From NCBI GenBank assembly GCA_019636195.1, contig JAHBYA010000008.1, positions 1-64,000 of the forward strand: a stretch of DNA of 64,000 nucleotides. The letters run 5' to 3'. This document shows, piece by piece, positions 6,549 to 15,569 of the stretch. Both the position numbers and the translations under genes were made by a program. Origin of the DNA: Planctomycetota bacterium (lineage in GTDB: Bacteria; Planctomycetota; UBA8742; UBA2392). The first letter of the stretch is position 1; every line of letters begins with the position of its first letter. The notes under the pieces are model-generated. The model was not told where the DNA came from. It saw only the letters and a list, made by a program, of their open reading frames with translations, and ran no database searches.

Positions 6549-8584
6549 GTCATTGCCGCGAACTCTTCTTCGGTGACTACTTTTACGCCCAGCTCGTTGG
6601 CCTTTTTCAGTTTGCTGCCCGCCTTTTCGCCGGCTACCACGTAGCTGGTGTTCTTGCTTACGCTGCCGCTGGCTTTGCCGCCGCGCTCGCGCACCATTTC
6701 TTCGGCTTGCTCGCGCGTGAACTTTGTCAACGCACCCGTAAACACAAACGTCATGCCCGCAAACTTGCCTTCGCCCGCCGCCAGTTTCTTCACGGCCTGC
6801 GGCGTGATGTGCTTTTGCAATTCACGCACCAGCGCCGCGCTGTGCGGCTCCTGCATGAACCGGACGACGCTGGCCGCAATCACCGGGCCGATGCCTTCAA
6901 TCGCGTTCAACTGCTCCTCAGTCGCCGACAGCAAGCCGTCAATGCTGCCGACTTCGTTGGCGATCAAGCCCGCCACAGTTTCGCCGACGTTGCGTATGCC
7001 CAGCGCGTAAATGAACCTTGCTAACTGCGGTTGACGCGATTTTTCGATCTCGGCGATCAGTTTGTCGGCCTTCTTTTCGCCCCAGCGCTCAAGCTCAACC
7101 ATGCCATCGCGCTTGCCTTTCAGCGTGTACAGGTCGGCTGTGCTCTTGACCAAGCCGGCGTCAATCAACTGCTGAATGTTCTTTTCGGCCAGGCCTTCGA
7201 TGTTCATGGCTGTGCGCGACGTGAAGTGCTCAATCGCGCCCAACACTTGCGCCGGGCATCCCAGGTGGTTGGGGCAGCGGATCACGACTTCGTCTTCGGG
7301 CTTTACCAGCTCGGTGTCGCAGCGCGGGCAGCGCTTGGGAAACTTGAAGGCCTTGCCGCCGCCGGCCTTGGTCACGCGCAGCACCTGCGGTATCACGTCG
7401 CCCGCGCGGTGTACCATCACGGTGTCGCCGGGTTTAAGGCCCAGTCGCTCAATCTCGTCGGCGTTGTGCAGGCTGGCGTGGGTCACGGTCACGCCGCCGA
7501 CCTTAGTCGGCGTCAGGATGGCCACCGGCGTGACGGCGCCCGTGCGCCCGACCTGCACCTCGATCTTCTCGCAGACAGTCTCACGCTCTTCGGGCGGAAA
7601 CTTGAACGCCAGCAGATAGCGCGGGCTCTTGCTGCGCACGCCAAGCTCGGCTTGCACAGCCATGTCATTCACCTTCACCACCATGCCATCGATTTCAAAG
7701 GGCAAGTTATGGCGCTGCTTGCCGTAGGCTTCGTAGTGGACCAGCAGGGCTTGCTCGCCCTTGAAGCTCTCGACTTTCAGCCCCGTGCCAGCCAGCATCT
7801 CGACGCTTGTCTTGAAACCCCAACCCTGCAACGCCTTGATGGCGCCCTGCACGTCTTTGACGCCGCAATCTTCCGGGTTGGCAATCTGGTACCACACCGC
7901 CGAAAGCGGGCGCTGGGCCGTCACGCTGGCGTCAATCTGGCGCAGGCTGCCGCTGGCTGTGTTGCGCGGGTTGACGTAGGTCTTTTGCCCGGCGGCTTCC
8001 AGTCGTTCATTGAGCGCTGCAAAGTCCTGCTTGTTGATATAGACCTCGCCGCGCACTTCCAGCCGTTTTGGCGCTTTGCTGATCTTTTGCGGCACAGAGG
8101 CAATGGTGCGAATGTTGGCGGTCACGTCTTCGCCGACCTTGCCGTCGCCGCGGGTGCCGGCCTGTGCCAGCTTGCCGTCGATGTACACCAGCTCGCAGGA
8201 CAAGCCGTCGTACTTGGGCTCGCACACCAGCTCAACGTCGCCGACGTCGTCGGTGATGCGTTTCAGCCACGCCCGCGCTTCTTCGGCGTTCATGGCGTTT
8301 TCGATGCTGAGCATCGGCACGCGATGCTCCATGGGCGCCAAGCCGCCGCGCGCGCCCGCGCCCACAACGCGCGTAGGCGAGTCAGGGTGTGCCAGCAGCG
8401 GGTGCTTTTTCTCGAGCGCCTCAAGTTCGCGCATCAGGGCGTCAAACTCAGGATCGCTGATTTCGGGCGCCGACTTGCTGTAGTAAAGATGGTTGTGCCA
8501 ACGCAGCGCCGCCACAAGCCAGTCAATCTGCGCCTGCGGGTCTTTGGAATTGGGACGAGGCCCCGGATTTGCGGGCTCAGTCAT
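6545..8584 (-). CDS. ligA: NAD-dependent DNA ligase
   Basis: 679-aa LigA sealing nicks with NAD+. Domain Ia/adenylation start HNHLYYSKSAPEISDPEFD; active-site Lys124 in CEPKYDG; OB-fold; Cys4 zinc finger (CPRCDTEL, then CPNHLGCPAQ); HhH repeats (NVGETVAGLIANEVGSID, IEGIGPVIAASV); C-terminal BRCT (FAGMTFVFTGAL onward). The frame is open up to 8662, but the ATG at 8584 fits family N-termini, and CACAAT ends exactly 6 nt before it, the spacing seen ahead of other SD-less genes here. Ends in the REP-like element. Confidence 0.95.
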   Translation of the reverse strand: MTEPANPGPRPNSKDPQAQIDWLVAALRWHNHLYYSKSAPEISDPEFDALMRELEALEKKHPLLAHPDSPTRVVGAGARGGLAPMEHRVPMLSIENAMNAEEARAWLKRITDDVGDVELVCEPKYDGLSCELVYIDGKLAQAGTRGDGKVGEDVTANIRTIASVPQKISKAPKRLEVRGEVYINKQDFAALNERLEAAGQKTYVNPRNTASGSLRQIDASVTAQRPLSAVWYQIANPEDCGVKDVQGAIKALQGWGFKTSVEMLAGTGLKVESFKGEQALLVHYEAYGKQRHNLPFEIDGMVVKVNDMAVQAELGVRSKSPRYLLAFKFPPEERETVCEKIEVQVGRTGAVTPVAILTPTKVGGVTVTHASLHNADEIERLGLKPGDTVMVHRAGDVIPQVLRVTKAGGGKAFKFPKRCPRCDTELVKPEDEVVIRCPNHLGCPAQVLGAIEHFTSRTAMNIEGLAEKNIQQLIDAGLVKSTADLYTLKGKRDGMVELERWGEKKADKLIAEIEKSRQPQLARFIYALGIRNVGETVAGLIANEVGSIDGLLSATEEQLNAIEGIGPVIAASVVRFMQEPHSAALVRELQKHITPQAVKKLAAGEGKFAGMTFVFTGALTKFTREQAEEMVRERGGKASGSVSKNTSYVVAGEKAGSKLKKANELGVKVVTEEEFAAMT

Positions 8585-9012
8585 GCCCCGATTGTGATTT
8601 GGTACGCGACAGTTTGCACCTGTTGTCGCAAACAACTGAATCTGCGCCACGCGACGGCGCAACGAGCGCGACGGCTCATCGGGTTGCGGCCAGAGGCGAG
8701 AGAAGCGCGTGCCGCGCGCAAGGGCTGTTTGCAGTTCGTCCCGTCGTCGCGCTCTTGGCGTCGTCGCGTGTTGCCGTAAGGCAGTTCAAGGGCGGCTGCG
8801 GGAGCAAGCCCGTGGTCCTTGCCGGTGCGTCAGAATCATGCCCATCCTGTTGACTTGCAAACATTGGCAGCGATGCCCCGCGTCTGCATCCGGGGCTGGA
8901 CGGACGTGGCCGGTTTGTGCTGCCGACTTCGACTAAAGAAGCGCCTGTGCCCGCGCCGATGACTGGTTTGCCGGGCCGGCGTGGTGTTGGCCCCGAACCA
9001 GGAGTTTTCACC
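8585..9012. other. 428-bp intergenic region, nothing identified
   Basis: Between ligA and the next plus-strand gene I see no convincing gene. There is a 6-bp GCCCCG/CGGGGC hairpin (8875-8896) and an isolated TTGACT (8850) without a matching -10. A small structured RNA or long leader cannot be excluded. Confidence 0.5.
8591..8596 (-). promoter_or_regulatory. -10-like element of ligA
   Basis: CACAAT on the minus strand ends 6 nt before ATG 8584; it differs by one base from TACAAT found with identical spacing at 59275. No SD is present in the 6-nt gap (CGGGGC). Confidence 0.35.
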
Positions 9013-9267
9013 ATGTCCACCGGATTGGAACGCCGCCTTGATGAACGCCGCGGGCCCGTGCGCCGCAAGACTGACGTGACCCGCGCATTGCTTGAAGAAT
9101 CGCTGAAAGAGCTGCCGCGCTACTTTGTCAGCTACTGCGACCCCAAGGCCGGCGTTTACAGCTTCTACTACAACAACCTGTACGACGCCCAACTCATGGT
9201 CGCCGAGCTCAAGCGCCAGGGCATCGCCGAACACGCCATCGGCCTGTACGGCCGCCACGACGAGTAA
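9013..9267 (+). CDS. Small hypothetical protein (84 aa)
   Basis: Start at ATG 9013, with GGAG (9001-9004) 8 nt upstream; a longer open frame from 8917 has no ribosome-binding site. The protein is soluble and charged: an Arg-rich N-terminus (LERRLDERRGPVRRK), an aromatic core (PRYFVSYCDPKAGVYSFYYN) and a C-terminal helix LYDAQLMVAELKRQGIAE. No family recognised. Followed by a strong hairpin terminator, so it is probably monocistronic. Confidence 0.7.
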   Translation: MSTGLERRLDERRGPVRRKTDVTRALLEESLKELPRYFVSYCDPKAGVYSFYYNNLYDAQLMVAELKRQGIAEHAIGLYGRHDE

Positions 9268-9326
9268 CCGGTTTTGCTGGGGCCACCACTCCCCCGTTCA
9301 CCCAATCGCCTTCCCCAGCCAAACAT

Positions 9327-9370
9327 GCCGGCCGTCCGAGAGAGCACTCTGGCGGCCGGCTTCGTTTTGT
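9327..9370 (+). terminator. Intrinsic terminator after the 84-aa gene
   Basis: GCCGGCCG (9327-9334) pairs with CGGCCGGC (9353-9360), with an inner GAGAG/CTCT pairing in the loop, followed by TTCGTTTTGT. Confidence 0.8.
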
Positions 9371-9437
9371 GTCGCGCGCCATTGCGAAACGCGCCCTTGG
9401 CGCAATAATGACAAAGACAAAGGTCGCCGAGGAAGCC

Positions 9438-9620
9438 ATGCCTGAACGCTTCGCTGTCGGCCTGTCCCTGGTGTGCGCCGGCGCATGGCTGACTGCCGCG
9501 CTGTTTGCGGGCTGGGGTTTTCCAACCACGTTGATCGGCACCCAGGCGGCGGCCCTTGGCGGCATGCTGGCTGGGCGCGTGATCGGCGGCAAGATTGCCA
9601 AGGGCAAGAGCAACGAATGA
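9438..9620 (+). CDS. 60-aa two-helix membrane protein coupled to orphan sigma domain
   Basis: ATG 9438 is preceded by GAGGA at a 4-nt spacing. The 60-residue product is almost entirely two hydrophobic helices, about 5-25 (FAVGLSLVCAGAWLTAALFA) and 30-50 (TTLIGTQAAALGGMLAGRVI), with a basic tail (GGKIAKGKSNE); the Gly/Ala-rich second helix resembles helix-packing GxxxG segments. Its TGA overlaps the ATG of the sigma-like gene (ATGA at 9617), so the two are translationally coupled. No recognised family. The pairing suggests a membrane protein that works with the sigma fragment, but this is inference. Confidence 0.75.
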   Translation: MPERFAVGLSLVCAGAWLTAALFAGWGFPTTLIGTQAAALGGMLAGRVIGGKIAKGKSNE

Positions 9621-9982
9621 CACAGCCAGTTGACGACGAGAATGAGCCAACCGTGCGCGGCGCGACGCGAACGCAGGACGGCCGCGAATTGCGCCCGTTG
9701 TGGGACAAGTACCGTGAAAAGGGCGACGTGGAAAGTCGCAACGCCCTGACCGAGTTTTACTTCGACATGGTGCGCGCCAACGCCGAGAACATCTCGGATA
9801 TCCTGCTGGAGGCGATCCAGGAGGGCGACTTCAGCCAAAGCGGCGCGGTGGCCTTCTTTGAAGCCATGAACGAGTACGACCCCGCCAAGGACGGCAGCTT
9901 CGAAGAGTTCGGCAGCATCGCGATCCGGCGCGCCATCGTGGAAGAAATCCGCGCGCTGATCGGCACCGAAACCGACGACTAG
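9617..9982 (+). CDS. Orphan sigma-70 region 1.2-2 domain protein (FliA/WhiG-like, no regions 3/4)
   Basis: 121 aa. Residues 28-113 align by eye along the whole of FliA/WhiG region 1.2-2.4: LWDKYREKGDVESRNALTEF matches LWxxYkxxGDxxxRexLi; then GDFSQSGAVAFFEAMNEYDP, GSFEEFGSIAIRRAIVEEI and RAL match the region 2.2-2.4 consensus (G..GL.dAi.rfD...g..FetYa..RIrGaIlDelRal). The protein stops 8 residues later (IGTETDD), exactly where region 3 (DWvPRSVR) should start. Only 59 bp separate its stop from the next gene, so there is no frameshifted remainder. It cannot read a -35 element. Candidate roles: core or flagellar-type regulator decoy, or a co-factor. Start set by the ATGA overlap. Confidence 0.75.
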   Translation: MTQPVDDENEPTVRGATRTQDGRELRPLWDKYREKGDVESRNALTEFYFDMVRANAENISDILLEAIQEGDFSQSGAVAFFEAMNEYDPAKDGSFEEFGSIAIRRAIVEEIRALIGTETDD

Positions 9983-10003
9983 ATTTGGCTGGCAATCCGC
10001 CTG

Positions 10004-10027
10004 CGCGCCCTGTGCAATGAGGGCGCG
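10004..10027 (+). terminator. Hairpin after the sigma-like gene
   Basis: CGCGCCCT and AGGGCGCG form a perfect 8-bp stem with an 8-nt loop, 22 nt after the stop; no U-tract follows. Confidence 0.5.
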
Positions 10028-10041
10028 TAGAAGGAGTCGCC

Positions 10042-10764
10042 ATGGTTCGCGTCGTGCTGATCGCGGCATGCCTTGCCGCCGCCGCTTCTCTACATGCAGG
10101 GCTGGGTGACTTCCCGCGCGGCCCGATCAAGCCCACACTGTTCGCGCAGGACACCGACGACGAGGCTGACGTCGAGGAAGACGCCGAGCCCGAACCCAAG
10201 CCGCGCAGAAATGAACCCGCCGCCGAGCCCAGGGTCGATGAACCCAACCCCGAGCGCTGGCTGGGCATGGCCTTCTGGACAAGCCCGTACCTGCGCTTCA
10301 CGGGCGACCCGCCGGGCGCGGGCGCGGGCCTTGGCAGCGAGCTGTCGATCCACTTCGGCGAGCAGTTGGCGATGACCGCGGCGTTGAGCTTCTGGACGTA
10401 CTCTGTGGGTTTTCGTGAAGACGGCAAGTGGCGCACCCGCGACATCGGCAGCATTGAAGTCGAAGTCGGCGTGCGGCTGTACGCCGTGACGTGGCGCAAG
10501 GGCGCGATTTACATGGATATGCGCCTTGCGCTGATGGCAGCCGACGGCCCCGCACCCGTGGAATCCACGCTCAGCATCGGCGCGGGCACGCAGTTCGGGT
10601 TTGAAATCGGCGGGCGCAACCTGCGCTGGTTTGTTGAGGTCGGCCTGGGCTGGCGCGGCGCGCTGACGGCCAACGAGATGGGCTGGCTGGACACCGGCGA
10701 CGAAAACGGCATCGGCGGGCTGTTTTTTGACCTCGCGCGCACCGGCATTCGGCTTTACTTGTGA
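10042..10764 (+). CDS. Secreted/outer-membrane beta-rich hypothetical protein
   Basis: 240 aa with AAGGAG 6-7 nt before the ATG. A signal peptide (VRVVLIAACLAAAASLHAG) is followed by an acidic then Pro/Glu-rich spacer (DTDDEADVEEDAEPEPKPRR) and a C-terminal roughly 150-residue domain of alternating amphipathic strands (SELSIHFGEQLAMTAALSFW, GSIEVEVGVRLYAVTW, TQFGFEIGGRNLRWFVEVGL), ending RTGIRLYL. Strand pattern and the terminal aromatic/hydrophobic residue suggest a small outer-membrane beta-barrel. No named family recognised. Confidence 0.75.
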   Translation: MVRVVLIAACLAAAASLHAGLGDFPRGPIKPTLFAQDTDDEADVEEDAEPEPKPRRNEPAAEPRVDEPNPERWLGMAFWTSPYLRFTGDPPGAGAGLGSELSIHFGEQLAMTAALSFWTYSVGFREDGKWRTRDIGSIEVEVGVRLYAVTWRKGAIYMDMRLALMAADGPAPVESTLSIGAGTQFGFEIGGRNLRWFVEVGLGWRGALTANEMGWLDTGDENGIGGLFFDLARTGIRLYL

Positions 10765-10801
10765 TTGCGTGTCGCCCCTTTCCGGGGCGTGTGCGGGTGC
10801 A

Positions 10802-10807
10802 TAAACT
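10802..10807 (+). promoter_or_regulatory. -10 element, 6 nt before ATG 10814
   Basis: TAAACT ends 6 nt upstream of the start codon; the gap CCGGCC contains no SD. Same hexamer and spacing as aat and the lpxH-like gene. Confidence 0.5.
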
Positions 10808-10813
10808 CCGGCC

Positions 10814-11176
10814 ATGCCCGGAACCCTGTACGTCACCAACATGCCCCCCGACCGGTTAAAGCACCTGGCGATCCACGTCGCCGGCGGCATGGAATACGGC
10901 GTGCAGGACATCGGGCCGTGGTCGCTTTCGGTGGGCAAAGGCAGCCTGGCGGCGAGCATTTTTGTCGGCGCGTTTGTGGCGTACTGCGACTTCAAGGTCC
11001 ACATCAGCGCGCTGCCCGACGGCAACACCCAGCTTCTGCTTGAGCGCAACTCGCCGTGGTGGACGGGGTTGATCGGCGTCGGCCGCGTCAAGCGCAAGGC
11101 CGTTGAGCTGGCCGACGCGTACGGCAACAACATCCTGACCCAGGGCTTTCAGGTGCTGCACCGCGCGGACAACTGA
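10814..11176 (+). CDS. Hypothetical protein (120 aa), operon with Rieske ferredoxin
   Basis: A soluble 120-aa protein with no signal peptide. It begins MPGTLYVTNMPPDRLKHLAI and has a Trp-rich motif ERNSPWWTGLIGVGRVKRK that may be a short amphipathic membrane-contact segment. The stop overlaps the Rieske start as TGATG, so the two are coupled. No family recognised; the context suggests an electron-transfer accessory, but nothing in the sequence shows it. Confidence 0.75.
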   Translation: MPGTLYVTNMPPDRLKHLAIHVAGGMEYGVQDIGPWSLSVGKGSLAASIFVGAFVAYCDFKVHISALPDGNTQLLLERNSPWWTGLIGVGRVKRKAVELADAYGNNILTQGFQVLHRADN

Positions 11177-11484
11177 TGCATCGCCTCTGCAACCTTGAAG
11201 ACGCGCCCCAGCCGGGCACCGCCGCACCGTTCAGCGCGGGCGGCGTCGCGATTGCGCTGTTCAACATCGCCGGCGAGTTTCACGCGATTGAAGACTCGTG
11301 CCCGCACATGTACTTCCCGCTCAGCGACGGCGAAGTGGAGGGCTGCGTGGTCACCTGCGCGTACCACGGCTGGCGCTTTGACGTGACCAGCGGCAACAGC
11401 CTGATGAGCGAGCACATCCGCGTGAAACGCTACCCGGTGCAGGTGAAAGACGGCTCCGTCTGGGTTGACACCGCGGGCGCCTGA
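11176..11484 (+). CDS. Rieske-type [2Fe-2S] ferredoxin
   Basis: 102-aa Rieske ferredoxin of the small-subunit type (NirD / biphenyl-dioxygenase ferredoxin class). Both cluster motifs are present: CPH within [15 protein letters not shown] and C-A-Y-H-G-W within [13 protein letters not shown], giving two Cys and two His ligands. The N-terminal [19 protein letters not shown] and C-terminal [14 protein letters not shown] match the family beta-sandwich. Cytoplasmic (no signal peptide or TM helix). Partner enzyme not evident; the upstream 120-aa protein is translationally coupled. Confidence 0.9.
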   Translation: MHRLCNLEDAPQPGTAAPFSAGGVAIALFNIAGEFHAIEDSCPHMYFPLSDGEVEGCVVTCAYHGWRFDVTSGNSLMSEHIRVKRYPVQVKDGSVWVDTAGA

Positions 11485-11497
11485 CGCCCGGCGCGCC

Positions 11498-11525
11498 TTG
11501 CATAGTGTCATGCGTACACTATAAT
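11498..11525 (+). promoter_or_regulatory. Promoter and palindromic operator of nrtR-like gene
   Basis: TTGCAT (11498-11503), a 16-nt spacer and a consensus TATAAT (11520-11525) end 6 nt before ATG 11532. A perfect inverted repeat ATAGTGT (11502-11508) / ACACTAT (11516-11522) spans the spacer and covers the first half of the -10. Repressor binding there would block RNA polymerase, so NrtR autoregulation is a natural hypothesis. Confidence 0.7.
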
Positions 11526-11531
11526 GGCGGC

Positions 11532-12221
11532 ATGGCGTACTCGTATGAACATGCGCGCCCGGCGCTTACCGTGGACTGCGTGGTCTTCGGGCTGGACGAC
11601 GACGACCTGAAGGTGCTGCTGATCAGGCGCGGCGTGGCGCCGTTCAAGGGAAGCTGGGCCCTGCCCGGCGGCTTTGTTCACATCGACGAGACACTTGAAG
11701 ACGCCGCCCGCCGCGAGCTTGAAGAAGAAACCGGCCTGCGCAACGTGTTTCTGGAGCAGTTGTACACCTTCGGCGAGCCGGGCCGCGACCCGCGTGAGCG
11801 CGTGGTCAGCGTCGCGTACTACGCGCTGGTGAACCTGCGCGACCACAAGGTGCAGGCCGCTACCGACGCCGGGCAGGCGGCGTGGTTTTCGCTGGACGAC
11901 CTGCCGAAGCTGGCCTTTGACCACGACCGCATCCTTGACACCGCGCAACAGCGCCTGCGCGGCAAGGTGCGCTATGTACCGATCGGCTTTGAGCTGCTGC
12001 CGCGCATGTTCACGCTTACCCAGATGCAGCGCATGTACGAGAAAATCCTCGACCGCGCGCTCGATAAACGCAACTTTCGCAAAAAGGTCCTGGGCATGGG
12101 CGTGCTGGACGAAACCGACCAGGTGCAGCAGGACGTCGCCCACCGCGCCGCGCGGCTGTACCGCTTTAATGAGGCCGCCTACCGCCGCATGGTCAAGCAG
12201 GGCATCAATTTCGAGATCTAG
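11532..12221 (+). CDS. nrtR: NrtR-type Nudix transcriptional regulator
   Basis: 229 aa. Residues 1-145 are a Nudix domain with an exact GX5EX7REUXEEXGU box at 47-69 (G47, E53, R61, E62, E65, E66, G68); the N-terminal [20 protein letters not shown] is typical of COG4111. Residues about 150-229 form a winged-helix module ([28 protein letters not shown]), as in NrtR, which represses NAD-metabolism genes and is released by ADP-ribose. ATG 11532 is preferred over 11505 because the -10 lies just upstream and the latter would precede the transcription start. The target regulon is not visible in this window. The 3' end overlaps the convergent gene by 17 bp. Confidence 0.85.
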   Translation: MAYSYEHARPALTVDCVVFGLDDDDLKVLLIRRGVAPFKGSWALPGGFVHIDETLEDAARRELEEETGLRNVFLEQLYTFGEPGRDPRERVVSVAYYALVNLRDHKVQAATDAGQAAWFSLDDLPKLAFDHDRILDTAQQRLRGKVRYVPIGFELLPRMFTLTQMQRMYEKILDRALDKRNFRKKVLGMGVLDETDQVQQDVAHRAARLYRFNEAAYRRMVKQGINFEI

Positions 12222-13803
12222 CAGCGCCGCGCCACGCCAGCACGCACGCCGCCAGCAGCGCCAACGCCGCATGCCACAGGCTTTCGCGGCCGTCGCTGCT
12301 GCAGCCGCCTTCGCCCGGTGCTTCCAGCAGCGGCTTTTTGGGCCCCGTGTCGCTGCCGGTGTTGTTGATCGTGACGATCACGAAGTCGTTGTCGATGCCG
12401 CCGTTGCCGTCCTCGACGATCAGTTCAAAAGTGTAGTTCTGCGTAAAGCTGACCGCCGGCGCCGTGAAGCTCGGGTTGGCGCTGGTGGGGTTGTTGATGC
12501 TCACGATCACGCCGCCGCCCACCTGCCGCCATGTGAAGCGCAGGATGTCCGAGGGGTCGGGGTCAGCGCTGAGCGTGCCGTTCAGCGTCACCAGCGCGCC
12601 CTCGTTCACGGACTGGTCCGGGCCGGCGTTGGCCACCGGGTCAAAGCTGGACTGGTTGCCGATGTAGCGCAGGCGGTACAGCACCGTGTCGCTCAGGATG
12701 TACAGGTGCCCGTCCGGCCCGAACTTCAGGTCGCGCACCGCAGACGGCACCGAGGTCACAAGGTTCCAGGCCGCCACGCCCGTGCGCTCATTGCCGCCGG
12801 TCAGCACCACGCGCATCACCAGCCCCGGCGATGACTCGCTGCCCAGGTACGCCGCGCCCGTACGGAATCCGATGGCCGGAAATGCCGTCGCCCCGCTGGG
12901 GTAAAACGCCACGCACGAGGGGTCAAACGTGTGCGCCAGCACCCACGCCGGGTTGATGTAGTTGACGTTACCCTGGTTGCCGCTGGTGCCGCTGGTGTCC
13001 CAGCCGTAATTCCCGGCCAGTTGCAGCACATTCAGCTCATCGGGACCGCTTACGCCGGGGTTGCCGCTGTCCACGGCAAAGCCGTCGCCCGTGGAGGTGT
13101 TGAATGCAATCCCCCGCGGGTTGCGGAAGCCGCGCGCGTACATCGGGTTGCCCGTCAGCGGGTTGCTCAGCGGGATCGCGCCATCGGCCTGATAGCGCAG
13201 CACCTTGCCCAGCCGGTTGTCCACGTTTTGGGCAAAACCGCCGGCCAGCGCCGGCGAGCTGCCGCCGTCGCCCACGCCCACATACAGCAGGCCGTCCGGC
13301 CCGAACGCGATGCGGCCCCCGAAGTTGAAGCCCGGGCTGCCCATGTCGATCGGCGAAAACAGCGTCGTCTCGCTGGCGGGCAGGGCCGTGCCCAGCGCGG
13401 CAATGTTCTCGGTGAAGCGCTTGACCACCAGCTGCGGCGCGCCCGCCGTGCCGGTGGTATGGCACACATAAACGTAGCGGTTGGTGGCGTCGCCCGCGGC
13501 CAGCGGAAACGCCGGGTGCAGCACAATGCCGTGCAGGCCGAGGTCGTTGCCGCTGGGCCCGACAAAGCCTGAGACGGTGGCAAACAGGCTGGGCGCGCCG
13601 GGCGTGCCCGTGGGGTCGTTGATGACCATGATGTTGCCGCTGGAATTCTCGGTGTAGAACAGGCGGCCGTCGGGCGCAAACACCATGGACCGGCCCTGCG
13701 CCACCGGGTTGGCAATCGTGTCAAGCTGGAAGCCGTTGATCGGCGACTGGGCAAGCAGCGGGACGGCAGTCAGCAGCAGCGCGGTCAGAATGCTGATTCT
13801 CAT
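12205..13803 (-). CDS. Secreted PQQ-type sugar dehydrogenase-like beta-propeller with PKD domain and C-terminal sorting signal
   Basis: 532 aa. A signal peptide ([19 protein letters not shown]) leads into a roughly 380-residue six-bladed propeller of the glucose/sorbosone dehydrogenase family: [54 protein letters not shown] and [12 protein letters not shown] are characteristic blade motifs. A PKD/Ig-like domain follows (about 393-480, [20 protein letters not shown]). The C-terminus is Gly-Cys, hydrophobic helix, then Arg ([27 protein letters not shown]). The last 17 bp overlap the nrtR-like gene. Whether it binds PQQ cannot be judged by eye. Confidence 0.85.
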   Translation of the reverse strand: MRISILTALLLTAVPLLAQSPINGFQLDTIANPVAQGRSMVFAPDGRLFYTENSSGNIMVINDPTGTPGAPSLFATVSGFVGPSGNDLGLHGIVLHPAFPLAAGDATNRYVYVCHTTGTAGAPQLVVKRFTENIAALGTALPASETTLFSPIDMGSPGFNFGGRIAFGPDGLLYVGVGDGGSSPALAGGFAQNVDNRLGKVLRYQADGAIPLSNPLTGNPMYARGFRNPRGIAFNTSTGDGFAVDSGNPGVSGPDELNVLQLAGNYGWDTSGTSGNQGNVNYINPAWVLAHTFDPSCVAFYPSGATAFPAIGFRTGAAYLGSESSPGLVMRVVLTGGNERTGVAAWNLVTSVPSAVRDLKFGPDGHLYILSDTVLYRLRYIGNQSSFDPVANAGPDQSVNEGALVTLNGTLSADPDPSDILRFTWRQVGGGVIVSINNPTSANPSFTAPAVSFTQNYTFELIVEDGNGGIDNDFVIVTINNTGSDTGPKKPLLEAPGEGGCSSDGRESLWHAALALLAACVLAWRGAARSRN

Positions 13804-13951
13804 GCAACATACTCTCGGGGATGCGGCGGGGATGACCCATGTTGGCCCGGTTTAACGTATTCGCAAGGGTGGGCGTTGGCGCCAATGCCCCCGCCCTGTA
13901 CGCCGTGTGCGCCGTTGCTAACGTCGCGCGGCATTACCCGGGACTACTGCC

Positions 13952-15274
13952 ATGCTAGTGATGAAGTTCGGCGGCTCGAGCGTCGCCGATGAAACCCAGA
14001 TCGCCAAGGTCCTTGAGATCGTCAAAGGCCGTTCCAGGCGCCGCCCCGTCGTCGTCAGCTCTGCCCACAAAGGCATCACCGACGCGCTGCTCAATGCCGG
14101 CCGCAAAGCCGCCGGCGGCGAGCCCGACGCCAGCCAGATCATCGACAAGCAACGCAAGGTGCTCAAGGGCTGCGGCTGCGACCACGACCTGCTGGACACT
14201 TTCTTTCGCGAGATTGAAGACCTGCTGCGCGGCATCAGCCTGGTGCGCGAAGCCAGCAAGCGCAGCCTCGATTTTCTGGCCAGCTTCGGCGAGCGCATGA
14301 GCTGCCGCGTGATCGCCGATTTCTTCACACGCCACGGCGTGAAGGCCGAAGCATTTGACGCCTTTGACCTCGGTTATATCACCGACGAGCACTTCGGCTC
14401 GGCCCGGCCCCTGCCCGGCTATGAGCTGCGCATGGAGACCGAGTTCAAGCGCCGCGTCGGCGCCGACGTCACGCCCGTCATTACCGGCTTCATCGGCAAG
14501 ACCAGCGGCGGCGAAATCACCACCGTCGGCCGCAACGGCAGCGACTTCACAGCCACCTGCTTTGCCGCGGGCCTGGGCGCGGAAGAGTGCGAAATCTGGA
14601 CCGATACCGACGGCGTCATGACCGCCGACCCCAGCCTGATCAAGGATGCCCGCAGCATCCCCTTTATGAGCTTTGCCGAAGCCAGCGAGCTTGCCTACTA
14701 CGGCGGCCGCGTGCTGCACCCCAGCACACTGCTGCCCGCCATCAAGCGCAACATCCCGGTGCGGGTATTGAACACGAACCGGCCGGACCACCCCGGCACC
14801 GTGATCACCGAGGAAGGCGGCGAAAACCCCAACCCGGTCACCAGCATCGCCTACAAGGAAAACCAGGCGGTGATCACGATTGAAAGCCCGCAGATGCTGG
14901 GCCAGCCGGGCTTTCTGGCCAAGGTCTTCGATGTGCTGGGGCGCGAGAAGGTCGATATCGACATGATCAGCACCAGCGAAATCAGCGTCAGCATGACCTG
15001 CCCCGGCGTCGCCAACCTGAATGACGCCGTAAAAGCCCTTGAAGCGCACGGGCGCGTGAGCCTGGTCAGCGACAAGACCATCGTGTGCGTGGTCGGCAAG
15101 AACGTGAAGGCGCAGCGCGGCTTGGGCGCCAAGGTGTTCACGGCCCTGCGCGACGCGGACGTAAACGTCGAGATGATCAGCCAGGGCGCCAACAAGATCA
15201 ACTTGAGCCTGCTGATCGACGACGACGACATCAAAAAGGCCATTCCTGCCCTGCACGCCGCCCTGTTCAAGTAG
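13952..15274 (+). CDS. lysC: Aspartate kinase
   Basis: 440-aa monofunctional aspartokinase, first step to lysine, threonine and methionine (L-aspartate to 4-phospho-L-aspartate). Motifs: KFGGSSVAD at residues 5-13, SFGERMS near 113, [11 protein letters not shown] near 192 (family usually GRGGSD), [12 protein letters not shown], and [19 protein letters not shown]. Two ACT repeats follow, beginning [20 protein letters not shown] and [17 protein letters not shown], for feedback by lysine/threonine. Leader contains TAACGT about 28 nt before the start. A perfect hairpin follows the stop. Confidence 0.95.
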   Translation: MLVMKFGGSSVADETQIAKVLEIVKGRSRRRPVVVSSAHKGITDALLNAGRKAAGGEPDASQIIDKQRKVLKGCGCDHDLLDTFFREIEDLLRGISLVREASKRSLDFLASFGERMSCRVIADFFTRHGVKAEAFDAFDLGYITDEHFGSARPLPGYELRMETEFKRRVGADVTPVITGFIGKTSGGEITTVGRNGSDFTATCFAAGLGAEECEIWTDTDGVMTADPSLIKDARSIPFMSFAEASELAYYGGRVLHPSTLLPAIKRNIPVRVLNTNRPDHPGTVITEEGGENPNPVTSIAYKENQAVITIESPQMLGQPGFLAKVFDVLGREKVDIDMISTSEISVSMTCPGVANLNDAVKALEAHGRVSLVSDKTIVCVVGKNVKAQRGLGAKVFTALRDADVNVEMISQGANKINLSLLIDDDDIKKAIPALHAALFK

Positions 15275-15276
15275 CT

Positions 15277-15298
15277 GCCCGTGAAGCCGATCACGGGC
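15277..15298 (+). terminator. Hairpin after lysC
   Basis: GCCCGTGA/TCACGGGC, a perfect 8-bp stem with a 6-nt loop, begins 2 nt after the lysC stop. No U-tract. Confidence 0.5.
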
Positions 15299-15569
15299 GC
15301 GACGCACCCTGACGCAGGTGCCGAAGCAACGTCTTGCGATTCGCGGGCAACACGCTGACCGACGCAGGCGACCCGACGGCGGCTTCGCGCTTTCACTTGA
15401 TCGCGCCAAGCAAAGCAGCCGCGTTTCACCCGAACCAGCCCGATCGGACAAGCGCTGTCAGGGCGATCGGCCGCAGTCTCAAAGTCCAGCGCCGCAAAGT
15501 CGCCCGGAAACAGGGGATTGAAACCCAAGAGGCCAGTCCGGCAGTGGCAGTCGCCGCAACCGGACACAA
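15299..15569. other. Intergenic stretch between lysC and the beta-helix gene
   Basis: A 79-codon open frame is present (15334-15573) but has no ribosome-binding site and unremarkable composition, so I treat this as noncoding. Apart from the lysC hairpin and the downstream promoter I see nothing here. Confidence 0.5.

Noticed and set aside
7031..8779. A 582-aa plus-strand open frame opposite ligA
   Set aside because: Lacks any domain signature and is rich in Arg/His/Ala; ligA on the other strand has full catalytic motifs.
8850..8878. TTGACT in the 428-bp intergenic gap as a promoter
   Set aside because: No -10 hexamer at 15-19 nt spacing; ATGCCC at the right position is unconvincing.
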